DNA from: CAYYFX01 sp046330135
Lineage (GTDB): Bacteria; ARS69
Assembly: GCA_046330135.1 (NCBI GenBank)
Contig: JAXLTI010000006.1
Location: forward strand, 62,001-126,000
Reading direction: 5' to 3'
DNA: 64,000 nt
Shown here: positions 52,555 through 60,992 of the stretch, in pieces
Position numbering within the stretch: the stretch's first letter is position 1
Layout of the letters: every line of letters starts with the position of its first letter
The notes under the pieces: model-generated
What the model was told of the DNA's origin: nothing
Databases searched by the model: none
Seen by the model: only the letters and a program-made list of their open reading frames with translations
Made by a program: the position numbers and the translations under genes

Positions 52555-53715
52555 CTACAGGCGCTCGACCACGGCGGCGGCTTCGTCGTCCGCCGCGCCC
52601 TTCGCAGCGGAGGCAACGGCGTCGTGCCCCCGCAGCGCCACCTCCGCGAGAAACAACCGCGCCAGCTCCGGGTCCGTGAAGCTCTTCTCCTCCTGCCGGA
52701 ACACGTCGAGGATCTTGCGGACGGACATCGCGGCCTGGTAGGGGCGGTGCGTGCGCAGCGCGTCGAAGACGTCCGCCACCTGGACGATGCGGCTCGCGAG
52801 GTGCGGCTCCCAGCCGGCGGCCCGATGGGGATAGCCCGCGCCGTCCGCGCGCTGATGATGCTCGTACGCCACCACCACGGCCATGTCGGGGATTCCCGGG
52901 AGGCTCATCAGGGTGCGCGCGCCGTCTTCGGGGTGCCGCCGCACGATCTCCGCTTCCTCCTGCGTGAGGCGGCCGGGCTTGTGCAGGATCTCCCGCGGGA
53001 TGTGCTGCTTGCCCACGTCGTGCAGGATGCCGGCGACCAGGACGTCGTGCACGACGCCGCGCGCGCAGCCCAGGTAATGGGCGGTGGCAGCGCTGAGGAT
53101 CGAGACGTTCACCGTGTGCACGAACGTGTACTCGTCGTGCTCCTTGATCCGCGCGAGGGGGAGGATCGTGTGCGGATCCGAGCTGACGATCGCCAGCAGT
53201 CCGCCCACGACTTCCGCGAGGTGCGCGTAGTCGATCGGTCCCCCCTGCGCGAGGGCGGTGTGGATCTCCTTCACCAGGAGCGACGACTTCTCCAGGAGGC
53301 CCTCGCGCTCCTCCGCCTTCACGATGAACTCGAGGCGCACGTGCGCAGTCTCGCCGAGCACTCCCTGGCCCCGCGCAGAGGAGACCATGGCGTCGAGGAA
53401 GGTGGAGAGCTCTTCCACGGACACGCCGGGCTCGAACGTCACGCGATCCACGTAGGAGTTGCGCAGCGCTTTGTGGATCGGTCGCCCCGACGACGATGCG
53501 CTCGGCAGCGCGTCGTTGCCGTGGAGGAGCCGCTCGTCCACGACGGCGACCGCCAGCGGTCCGCCCAGCTCGTGCGCGCGCGTCAAGGCGGTGAGCAGGT
53601 CGCTCTCGGCGGCGCGCACCGTGGGGTGGGACGAGGGATAGAAGGAGCGCGCCGCGAGGGCGTGCGCCCACTTCCGCAGGATCTCGTCCGCGCAGAGGAG
53701 AAGCTCGTCACTCAC
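52555..53715 (-). CDS. HD-GYP domain c-di-GMP phosphodiesterase-like protein
   Basis: A 386-residue protein. Residues 20-130 form an N-terminal module beginning SFYPSSHPTV, also seen in the upstream HEAT gene. The HD-GYP domain spans about 190-350: His200, the HD pair in GILHDVGK (232-233), His261, EHHQ (286-287) and DGAGYP (291-296). HD-GYP enzymes usually hydrolyse c-di-GMP to pGpG or GMP. No membrane segment or receiver domain. GTG at 53715 overlaps the HEAT gene by 8 nt, so translation is coupled. Confidence 0.92.
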   Translation of the reverse strand: MSDELLLCADEILRKWAHALAARSFYPSSHPTVRAAESDLLTALTRAHELGGPLAVAVVDERLLHGNDALPSASSSGRPIHKALRNSYVDRVTFEPGVSVEELSTFLDAMVSSARGQGVLGETAHVRLEFIVKAEEREGLLEKSSLLVKEIHTALAQGGPIDYAHLAEVVGGLLAIVSSDPHTILPLARIKEHDEYTFVHTVNVSILSAATAHYLGCARGVVHDVLVAGILHDVGKQHIPREILHKPGRLTQEEAEIVRRHPEDGARTLMSLPGIPDMAVVVAYEHHQRADGAGYPHRAAGWEPHLASRIVQVADVFDALRTHRPYQAAMSVRKILDVFRQEEKSFTDPELARLFLAEVALRGHDAVASAAKGAADDEAAAVVERL

Positions 53716-55810
53716 GATTCGGTCCCCGCTTCCACTCGGGCAGGCAGCTCAGCCAACGCGCCGGCGACCTTTGCCAGCGATCGAGCACGCGCCGCACCTC
53801 GGGATCCTCGCGATGCTCCGAGAGACCCGCCACCAGCTCGCGCGCCAGTCGGGCGGAGCGCGGCCGGAGCGTGCGGCACTTGGCGGCCGCGAGGGCGGCC
53901 GCGCGGTGGATCCCTTCGGTCCCGCGCGAAAGGAGGAGCCGGCTCACGCGCGAGAAGACCTCCGCCGGCAGCTGGCGGCCCCGCGCCACGAGGAGCCACT
54001 CGAGGGTCTCGAGCACGTCGCCCGCTCCGCCCGGCGCCGCCGCCAGGCGTTGGAGCGCCCAGCGGGAGAGCTCCGCGTCCGCTCCGGCCACCGCTTCGGC
54101 CAACGTGGCGAGATGCGGCGACACGCCGTCGCGCTCCACGAGAACGGCGAGCGCCGTCGCACGCACGCGGCGGTCGGCGTGGTGCTGCAGCCGATCGAGG
54201 AGCGACCTCACTTCCCGGGAGCGAGCATCGCGGAGAAGCGAGCGCACGCGAGTGATCCTCTCGGGAGACCTCTCCGCGCTCTCGGTCAGGAGCCCGGCCA
54301 GCACGCGGCCGTCGCCGTCGAGGAGGAGCGAGCGGAGGAAGTCCACGTCCTGGCCGGTCCGCCCGGCCACGAGCTGGCGCATCGCTTCGCGCCCCACGGT
54401 CTCCACGGGAACGAGCGTGAGCGCTTCCCGGAGATCGCTGCGCGCTTCGCCGGAAGCGACGCCGAGCGCGACCAGCTTCTCCACGTCCTTGGCGAGATGG
54501 CTCACGAACGCCCGTCCCGCCTCGGAGTCCCCCGCTCCGCGGGTGCGCAGGGCGCGCGCGGCGGCGCCGAGGACGTTCGCGCGCCCGCGTTCGAGCAAGG
54601 CCGGCAGCGACCGGTCCAGCCGCTCGAGCAGCGGGCCCTCCTCGCTCGGCGCGGCGTCCGCCAGCGTGAGCGCGGCGATGCCGGCCGCCTGCGCCACGAG
54701 ACTGGCGACGTCCTCCAGGGCCTCCGCGCGCCCCGAGGAACGATCCACCGTGAGGTTCGCCTGCCGCGCCAGCTCGTCGAGGCGACGCTGATAGTCCTCG
54801 GGGTTGTAGTCGCGCTCCGCGCGGTTCGCGAACATCGCCTCGAGCGCGGAGGAGACCTGCGCCACGTCGACCTCGTCCTTCTCGGGCGAGGTGATCGCGT
54901 CGGCCACGGCGGGGCCGTCCGGCAAGCAGTGGAGGATCTGCGTCAGGATGGTGGTGGTGCCCTTCGGCAGGGATCCCTTCACCTGACCCAGCTCCAGCAA
55001 TGCCGTGAGCGCGTCCCGTAACGGAAGAGGGCGCACGAGGCGGGCGAGCATCGACGCGCCGGACGGCGTGCGGATCCGCAGCAGGTCCGCGCGGACGGTG
55101 TCCGGCAAGGCGGCCAGCAGGCGAACGATCCGCTCGCTCAGCTCGCGCTCCTCGCCGGGCTTCACCCGCTCCAGCCGATGCAGCAGTTCCGCGCGCACGG
55201 CGGACAGCCCGAGAAGCTCCTGGTCCTTCCAGGTCTCCATCAGCTCCTTGGCCACGCGCTCGGGATCCGCGTCCGATCCCGCCAGGTACTGGTGCAAACC
55301 CACCCACGTCTCTCCCGAGGGCGTCTTGTCGCGATGGTCGCTGTAGCGGAGGTCGTCCATGTCGAGCGCCACGATGTGGATCGACGGGACGTTCGTCTCC
55401 TTGACCCAGCGCTGGATGGAGTCGAAGGGACGCGGGTCGCTGCGGAGCGCGTGCACCAGGTCCAGGAGGGCGAGGACGTCGGCGCCTTTCGCGTCCACGT
55501 CGATGGTGACGGAGGTCACGTGCATGGAGTGGAGCAGGCGCCCCAGGGCCTCCACGCGCGGACCCGGCAGCTCGAGGACCTCGCCTTGGCCCCAGCCCAT
55601 CTTGGAGGGGCCGATCCAGAGGCGGATCGCGCCCAGCTCCGCGAGGGCGGCCGCCCACCCCCGCTCCACGGCCTCGCGCGAGGCGCCGACGTAGGGATGA
55701 GTCACCGGGTAGAGGAGGCGGCGCTCCAGGGCCACGTCCAGGGAGAGGACCGCGTCCACGAGGCACGCGGGCGCTGAACGGGGCGTCCCCGCGTCGAGCG
55801 ATTGCGGCAC
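53708..55810 (-). CDS. HEAT-repeat protein with shared N-terminal YPxxHP module
   Basis: A 700-residue protein, no signal. The first ~110 residues parallel the start of the HD-GYP protein: LLYPVTHPYV (34-41), IRLWIGPSKMGWGQGEVLEL, then LHSMHVTSVTID. Residues from about 480 onwards are helical HEAT-like repeats (for example RSLLDRLQHHADRRVRATALAVLVERD). The middle region is helical and Leu-rich. The gene overlaps the HD-GYP gene, so the pair probably forms a regulatory or docking complex in which the shared module plays a common role. GTG start at 55810. Confidence 0.75.
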   Translation of the reverse strand: MPQSLDAGTPRSAPACLVDAVLSLDVALERRLLYPVTHPYVGASREAVERGWAAALAELGAIRLWIGPSKMGWGQGEVLELPGPRVEALGRLLHSMHVTSVTIDVDAKGADVLALLDLVHALRSDPRPFDSIQRWVKETNVPSIHIVALDMDDLRYSDHRDKTPSGETWVGLHQYLAGSDADPERVAKELMETWKDQELLGLSAVRAELLHRLERVKPGEERELSERIVRLLAALPDTVRADLLRIRTPSGASMLARLVRPLPLRDALTALLELGQVKGSLPKGTTTILTQILHCLPDGPAVADAITSPEKDEVDVAQVSSALEAMFANRAERDYNPEDYQRRLDELARQANLTVDRSSGRAEALEDVASLVAQAAGIAALTLADAAPSEEGPLLERLDRSLPALLERGRANVLGAAARALRTRGAGDSEAGRAFVSHLAKDVEKLVALGVASGEARSDLREALTLVPVETVGREAMRQLVAGRTGQDVDFLRSLLLDGDGRVLAGLLTESAERSPERITRVRSLLRDARSREVRSLLDRLQHHADRRVRATALAVLVERDGVSPHLATLAEAVAGADAELSRWALQRLAAAPGGAGDVLETLEWLLVARGRQLPAEVFSRVSRLLLSRGTEGIHRAAALAAAKCRTLRPRSARLARELVAGLSEHREDPEVRRVLDRWQRSPARWLSCLPEWKRGPNRE

Positions 55811-55929
55811 TCGCGCTACTCCGTAGGGGGTTCCTGGGAGGGGATCGACTTCGTATCGGCAGTCGCGGGGGACGCCTTGACGCCGCCGTCGAGGGCACTC
55901 CCCGGCGGCGGTCGCGACTCAGCGCCGCC

Positions 55930-57474
55930 TCATGCGCCGGTCGAGCGGCGGTGGATTTCGCGCACCGCGTCGATGGTGTCCGTCTCCGCCGACGTCTTGT
56001 CGGTCCGGTACCGTCTCACTCGTGCGAAACGCAATGCCAGGCCGCCCGGATACTGCGGGCTCGTCTGGACGTCCGAGAAGGCGATCTCGACCACCAGCTC
56101 CGGCTTCACGTGCACGGTCCAGTCGTCGCGGCCGATCTCGAGGGAGAGGAGCTTCTCCGTCTGCCAGGCGAGCATCTCGTCGGTCAGGCCCTTGAAGGTC
56201 TTGCCGAGCATCACGAATCCGCCGTTCGCGGGATCGCGCGCGCCGAGGTGCAGGTTCGACAGCCACCCCTTGCGCCGGCCGCTGCCCCATTCGGCGGCGA
56301 GGATCACGAGGTCGAGCGTATGCGCGGGCTTGAGCTTGAGCCACGCGAAGCCGCGCGCGCCCGCATCGTAGGGAGCTTCGCGGGACTTCGCCATGATGCC
56401 CTCGTGGCCGCGGCGAAGCGCCTGCGCGAAGAACTCGTCCACGCCTTGGGCGCTCGACGCGAGCGCGCTCGGCACGCGCAACGCTTCGGGGAGCAGCTCG
56501 GCGAGGGCCCCGGCGCGCCGGGACTGCGGCTCGTCGAAGAGATCGGTGCCGTCGAGGCGGAGGAGATCGAAGAGGAAGGGTGTCAGCGGAAGCTCGCGGC
56601 GCATCGCGTCCACGTCGAGGCGGCGGCCGAAGCGTCGCATCGTGATCTGGAAGGGATGCGGCGAGCCGTCCGGCCGGAGCGCCAGCGCTTCGCCGTCGAG
56701 GACCAGCTCCTTCGCCGGCAGCGCGCGCACCACCTCCACGATCTCCGGCACCGCCGCCGTCACGTCGTTCAGCGCGCGCGAGAACACGCGCACGTCGTCG
56801 CCGGCGCGGTGCACCTGGATGCGGGCGCCGTCGAGCTTGTACTCGAGCGCGGCTTGGCCCAGCCGCTCGATCGCTTCGTCCGCGTCGGCCGCGGGGGAGG
56901 CGAGCATCGGGGGAAGCGGGCGGAAGAGCTGCACGCGGAATCGCGAGAGGCCGGCTTCCCCTTCGGCGAGCGCGACCTTCGCCACCTCCGCGAGGTCTCC
57001 GCGGGCGAGGAGCCCGCGCCGCACCGCCGCGAGCGGCACGTTGGCCGCGCGCGCGATCGCTTCGGCCATGACACCTTCGAGAGCGCCTTGGCGGAGGTCG
57101 CCGAAGACGAGCCTCCGCAGGAAGCTCTGCTCGTCCGCGGTGGCGCGCGCGAGGAGATCGCGGAGCTGGCGGACCTTCTCGTCGGTGGAGCCCTTGCCGG
57201 ACACGGCGGCGATGCGCGCGAACGCGTCGTCCACGTCGCGAAGGGAGAGCGTGGCCGCGGCGGCTGCGGCGTCCGGATGCGCTTCTCGTAGCGTGGCCGG
57301 CCCGAGACCGATGCGGCCCTGCGTGAGAGCACCGGTGAGGAAGGAGACGGCGATCCCCACCTCCGGCGGCTCCAGAGCCGCGAGGAGCGCGCCGAGACGC
57401 TCTACCTTCGCCTTCCGCGACGACGTCGCGGCGACGGCGTCCGAGGCTTCCACGAGGACGGCGAGCTTCGTCAC
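55930..57474 (-). CDS. ATP-dependent DNA ligase
   Basis: A 514-residue nucleotidyltransferase. N-terminal ligase domain about 1-170. The adenylation domain has the active-site Lys213 in LEYKLDGAR, then FSRALNDVT, VLDGEALAL (motif III), LFDLLRLDG (IIIa), GHEGIMAK (IV) and WLKLKP (V). C-terminal OB domain follows. This archaeal/mycobacterial LigB-like architecture is a stand-alone ATP ligase, not LigD. No Ku or LigD nearby. GTG start; divergent from the polytopic membrane protein at 57580. Confidence 0.93.
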   Translation of the reverse strand: MTKLAVLVEASDAVAATSSRKAKVERLGALLAALEPPEVGIAVSFLTGALTQGRIGLGPATLREAHPDAAAAAATLSLRDVDDAFARIAAVSGKGSTDEKVRQLRDLLARATADEQSFLRRLVFGDLRQGALEGVMAEAIARAANVPLAAVRRGLLARGDLAEVAKVALAEGEAGLSRFRVQLFRPLPPMLASPAADADEAIERLGQAALEYKLDGARIQVHRAGDDVRVFSRALNDVTAAVPEIVEVVRALPAKELVLDGEALALRPDGSPHPFQITMRRFGRRLDVDAMRRELPLTPFLFDLLRLDGTDLFDEPQSRRAGALAELLPEALRVPSALASSAQGVDEFFAQALRRGHEGIMAKSREAPYDAGARGFAWLKLKPAHTLDLVILAAEWGSGRRKGWLSNLHLGARDPANGGFVMLGKTFKGLTDEMLAWQTEKLLSLEIGRDDWTVHVKPELVVEIAFSDVQTSPQYPGGLALRFARVRRYRTDKTSAETDTIDAVREIHRRSTGA

Positions 57475-57579
57475 GGCTCCTCATCGAGCGTTGATCTCCT
57501 GGCCATCACGGGTCCGGCGCCTTTAGTGTGGAGCGATCGCACGCAGACGTCGACCCTTCGCCGGAGTTCTGAGGTCACG

Positions 57580-59361
57580 ATGATCGCGTCTCCCCGGGTC
57601 CAAGACGGTCCCGAAGGAGAACCGTCACGGGGCGGGCTTCTCGAAGGCTCTCTCGCCGGCGGGTCATGGAAGCGCCACCTCGCCCTCGGAGTCTTCTTCG
57701 TCTTCTGCACGGTGGCGGTCCATGGGGTCACGCCGGACCGACTCGTGCACGACCAGCCGGCCAACCTGGGCGACTCCTCCCTGAACACGTGGATTCTCAC
57801 CTGGAGCGCGCACGCGCTGGCACGCCACCCGTTCTCTCGCTCCGGGCTCTTCAATGCCCCGATCTACTGGCCGCACGATCTGACGCTGGCGTACTCGGAT
57901 CTGCTCCTGCCGTTGGTGCCGGTGTACGGGCTGCTGCTCGCGATCACCCGCAACTGGACCCTCGCCCTGAACTTGACCGTGCTCGCCTGCCTCGTGCTCG
58001 CTCAGGCCGCGATGTTCGCGCTGGCGCGGCGGCTGACGGGTCGCTCGGACGCCGCGCTGCTCGCGAGCTTCTCCTACACGTTCTCGTCTTTCGCCCTGGC
58101 TCATTGGGGCCACTCGCAGTTGCAGACGCACGGCCTTCTCGCCCTGGCATTCCTGGCGCTCTTCCGCGCGCTGGAACGAAGGACGGCGGCGGCGGGCGCC
58201 TGGCTCGGGCTGGTCACGGCGACCGTGGGGCTCGCCGCTTGGTACTACGGCGCGGCCTGGGCGATCGCGGCGACGACGATCGTGATCGGGCACGTCGTCG
58301 TGCGACGTCTTCGCCCCGGTCTCGGGCTCTTGCGCACGCTGGGAGTCGCGGCCGTGGTGGCGGGCCTCCTGCTCGCGCCGTTCGTGAAGCCCTACGTGAT
58401 CTTAGGGAGCCGGCCGGGCTTCGAGCGCGACGCTCGGGCCTCGTGGGGCCTCAAGGCGCGAGACTTGGTCACGCCGGTCCGGGGCACGCTGCTCTATCCG
58501 GGTCTCGGAAGCACCGACTGCGAGCATTGCTTCTTCCCCGGCTTCTTGGCCTACGGGCTCGCGGCCGCGGGGCTGGTGGCTCTGGTCCGCCGTCGGTGGG
58601 CGGCCTCGGAGGGATCGCCGGAGGCGATCGACCGCGTCCGGCGGCAGCGAGAAGAGCTCTGGCTGCTCGTGACGGGGGGAGTGGTGTGCGGCGTGTTCGC
58701 GCTGGGCATCGAGGTCGCCGGGCGTCCGGGTCCCTTCGGCCTGCTTCACGATCACGTGCCCGGCTTCAGCGCCATCCGCGTTTCCTCGCGCCTTGCGATC
58801 GTGTCGCTCTTGGCCGTCTCGTGCCTGGCGAGCGCCGGCTTCGCCCAGCTCACCGTGCGGCAGAGCCGCCGACGATCACAGGTCCTCGCGGCCGTGGCGC
58901 TCCTGATTCTCTTCGCGGAGTTGAACGGAATCGACTCCTGGGCGCGCCTCGATACCAGCGCGGCCACGCTGGACGTGTACCGCGAGCTCTCGCACCGGGG
59001 CGAGGGAGCCGTCGTGGAGCTGCCGGCCTATCGCGTGGACCAGGATCCGGTGGCCTGGACGTGCGGGGAGAGCACGCGCGCCCTGTACGCGACGATCGAT
59101 GGACATCCGCGCTGGAACGGCTACTCGGGCTACCTGCCGCCGGACTACGTGGGTCGAGCCGTCGTATTCAACGAGTGGCCCACGGAGGAAGCGACGGCGC
59201 TCGCGCGCTCGCTGGGCGTTCGCTACTTCGTGCTGCACACCGGGATGCCGGCGGGCTTCCCCGGGCTGACCGAGGGGGACGCCGCCGCGCGAGCGCATCG
59301 GGCGCCGGCCGGGGCGGAGGTCGGTCGCTACGGCGAGGCGTGGCTGATCGCCGTGCGCTGA
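57580..59361 (+). CDS. GT-C-like polytopic membrane protein
   Basis: A 593-residue protein. A short cytoplasmic N-terminus is followed by about ten or more helices with the pattern of GT-C glycosyltransferase or YfhO-type membrane proteins: an early lumenal loop with DSSLNTWILTW and NAPIYWPHDLTLAYSD, then further helices, and a soluble C-terminal ~150 residues (VVELPAYRVDQDPVAWTC). The early acidic loop is where GT-C catalytic residues sit, but no exact family is clear. Likely acts on lipid-linked or surface sugars. ATG at 57580; GTG/ATG upstream rejected. Confidence 0.7.
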   Translation: MIASPRVQDGPEGEPSRGGLLEGSLAGGSWKRHLALGVFFVFCTVAVHGVTPDRLVHDQPANLGDSSLNTWILTWSAHALARHPFSRSGLFNAPIYWPHDLTLAYSDLLLPLVPVYGLLLAITRNWTLALNLTVLACLVLAQAAMFALARRLTGRSDAALLASFSYTFSSFALAHWGHSQLQTHGLLALAFLALFRALERRTAAAGAWLGLVTATVGLAAWYYGAAWAIAATTIVIGHVVVRRLRPGLGLLRTLGVAAVVAGLLLAPFVKPYVILGSRPGFERDARASWGLKARDLVTPVRGTLLYPGLGSTDCEHCFFPGFLAYGLAAAGLVALVRRRWAASEGSPEAIDRVRRQREELWLLVTGGVVCGVFALGIEVAGRPGPFGLLHDHVPGFSAIRVSSRLAIVSLLAVSCLASAGFAQLTVRQSRRRSQVLAAVALLILFAELNGIDSWARLDTSAATLDVYRELSHRGEGAVVELPAYRVDQDPVAWTCGESTRALYATIDGHPRWNGYSGYLPPDYVGRAVVFNEWPTEEATALARSLGVRYFVLHTGMPAGFPGLTEGDAAARAHRAPAGAEVGRYGEAWLIAVR

Positions 59362-59434
59362 CCACTGGGCCCTGGGCCGGCCGGCTTCGCCCCTGAGCCG
59401 GCGACCGGGGGTGTGGAGAACGCGTCCCGGCGCG

Positions 59435-59440
59435 TATCTT
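59435..59440 (+). promoter_or_regulatory. TATCTT -10-like hexamer upstream of aminopeptidase
   Basis: CGTATCTTGG lies about 100 nt before the ATG at 59542. Context identical to 1180 and 47082. No clear -35. Confidence 0.35.
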
Positions 59441-59541
59441 GGTCCGACTCGACGGGGGCCGGCTCGTCCGTTCGGACCGAGCCCCCCAACGCGCGCATGC
59501 GCTTCGTGCGCGCCGGAAGCAAGCACCGCAGGAGGATCGTC

Positions 59542-60801
59542 ATGGCTCTGAGCTTCGAGCAGTCCCTGGAACGCTACGCGGACGTCGTGGTGCGCATCGG
59601 GGTGGGTCTCCAGAAGGGCCAGCGGCTCGTCGTGCGGGCGTCGGTGGAGACCGCGCCGTTCACGCGCGCGGCCGTGGCGGCCGCATACCGCGCCGGCGCC
59701 CGCATGGTGGACGTGCTCTGGACGGACGACCAAGTGGATCTCGCGCGCTTCCGGCTCGCGCCGCGGGACTCCTTCGACGAGTTCCCCACGGCGGTGCCGA
59801 ACGCGCTCCTCGCGAGCGGCGAGCGCGGCGACGCCGTCCTCTCCGTCTACGCCACGGATCCCACGCTCTTGAAGGACCAGGATCCGGAGCTCGTGGCGAA
59901 GACGGACAAGGCGCGCCAAACCTACCTGATGCCCTTCTCGAAGAAGATCTCCGGCAAGGAGGTCAACTGGTGCGTCGCGTCGGCCCCGATCCCGAGCTGG
60001 GCGGGGCAGGTCTTCCCGGATCTGTCGGCCGAGGCGGCGGTGCGCAAGCTCTGGGAGGAGATCTTCCGGACGTGCCGCATCGATCGCCCCGATCCCGTGG
60101 CCGCGTGGGAGACCCACATCGCGGATCTCGCGCGCCGGCGCGAGCAACTGGACCGCAAGCAGTACGCGGCGCTGCGCTTCCGCAGTCCGGGCACGGATCT
60201 CACGGTGGGATTGCCGGATCGGCACCACTGGCTCGGCGGGCGGAGCGATACGGTGCGTACGAACATCCCGTTCGTGGCGAACCTGCCCACCGAAGAGGTC
60301 TTCACCACGCCGCACAAGGATCGAGTGGACGGCGTCGTGCGCGCCACGAAGCCGCTCGCCCACGCGGGGAAGCTGGTGGAAGGCTTCGAGCTTCGCTTCG
60401 AGAAGGGGCGCGTGACGTCGATCAAGGCGGAGAAGAATCAGGCGGTGCTCGAGAAGCTGGTGGAGACGGACGAAGGCGCGCATCGCCTCGGCGAAGTGGC
60501 CCTCGTGCCGCACGGCTCGCCCATCTCGAAGTCCGGGATTCTCTTCTTCAACACCCTCTTCGACGAGAACGCGTCGTGTCACGTGGCGCTCGGTCGCTCG
60601 TATCGCATCTGCGTGGTCGGCGGCGAGAACATGAACGACGAGGAGTTCGCGCGCGCCGGCGGCAACGACAGCCTCGCGCACGTGGACTTCATGATCGGGT
60701 CCGCGCAAACGGACATCGACGCGGTGGCGAAGGACGGCAAGGTCGAGCCGCTGATGCGAGCGGGGGAGTGGGTGACGTCGGCGGTGGCAGCGACGGCGTG
60801 A
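59542..60801 (+). CDS. M29-family thermophilic-type aminopeptidase
   Basis: A 419-residue cytoplasmic metallopeptidase. The metal ligand motifs of family M29 (aminopeptidase T/PepS) are present in order: NLPTEEVFTTP, LGEVALVPHGSPIS, NASCHVALGRSY and LAHVDFMIGS. These enzymes remove N-terminal residues using two metal ions (Co/Zn). Length matches. ATG at 59542 after AGGAGGA; an in-frame extension upstream is non-conserved. A hairpin spans the stop codon (60790-60820). Confidence 0.92.
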   Translation: MALSFEQSLERYADVVVRIGVGLQKGQRLVVRASVETAPFTRAAVAAAYRAGARMVDVLWTDDQVDLARFRLAPRDSFDEFPTAVPNALLASGERGDAVLSVYATDPTLLKDQDPELVAKTDKARQTYLMPFSKKISGKEVNWCVASAPIPSWAGQVFPDLSAEAAVRKLWEEIFRTCRIDRPDPVAAWETHIADLARRREQLDRKQYAALRFRSPGTDLTVGLPDRHHWLGGRSDTVRTNIPFVANLPTEEVFTTPHKDRVDGVVRATKPLAHAGKLVEGFELRFEKGRVTSIKAEKNQAVLEKLVETDEGAHRLGEVALVPHGSPISKSGILFFNTLFDENASCHVALGRSYRICVVGGENMNDEEFARAGGNDSLAHVDFMIGSAQTDIDAVAKDGKVEPLMRAGEWVTSAVAATA

Positions 60802-60820
60802 CGCAACGTCACGCCGTCGC
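60790..60820 (+). terminator. 13-bp perfect hairpin spanning the aminopeptidase stop codon
   Basis: GCGACGGCGTGAC (60790-60802) / GTCACGCCGTCGC (60808-60820), 5-nt loop GCAAC. The TGA stop (60799-60801) is inside the left arm. Downstream GTTCGTGCTCGT is not a strong T-tract. Either a compact terminator or an mRNA 3' structure that could affect release. Confidence 0.7.
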
Positions 60821-60928
60821 GTTCGTGCTCGTGCGTGCGGCTTGACGCGTCGTTCGATCTCGCGGACGAGCGTCGACCTTCGGCGGCGGGGGGGGCCGGC
60901 GCTCGCGGATGCGGGACCTGAGGGCCGG

Positions 60929-60957
60929 TTGCGGTATTACGGAGTCTGCGGTAAGGT
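60929..60957 (+). promoter_or_regulatory. promoter candidate of first lipoprotein
   Basis: -35 TTGCGG (60929-60934), 17-bp spacer, -10 TAAGGT (60952-60957), 35 nt before the GTG at 60993. Confidence 0.5.
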
Positions 60958-60992
60958 ACTCCTGCCGAGCGTAATCGCAGGAGGACAAGGCC

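Noticed and set aside
49317..52616. Long minus-strand frame across the ETF-QO gene
   Set aside because: Composition is His/Arg/Ala-rich without motifs, while the plus strand encodes an unmistakable ETF-QO and the true minus-strand gene at 51359 uses another frame.
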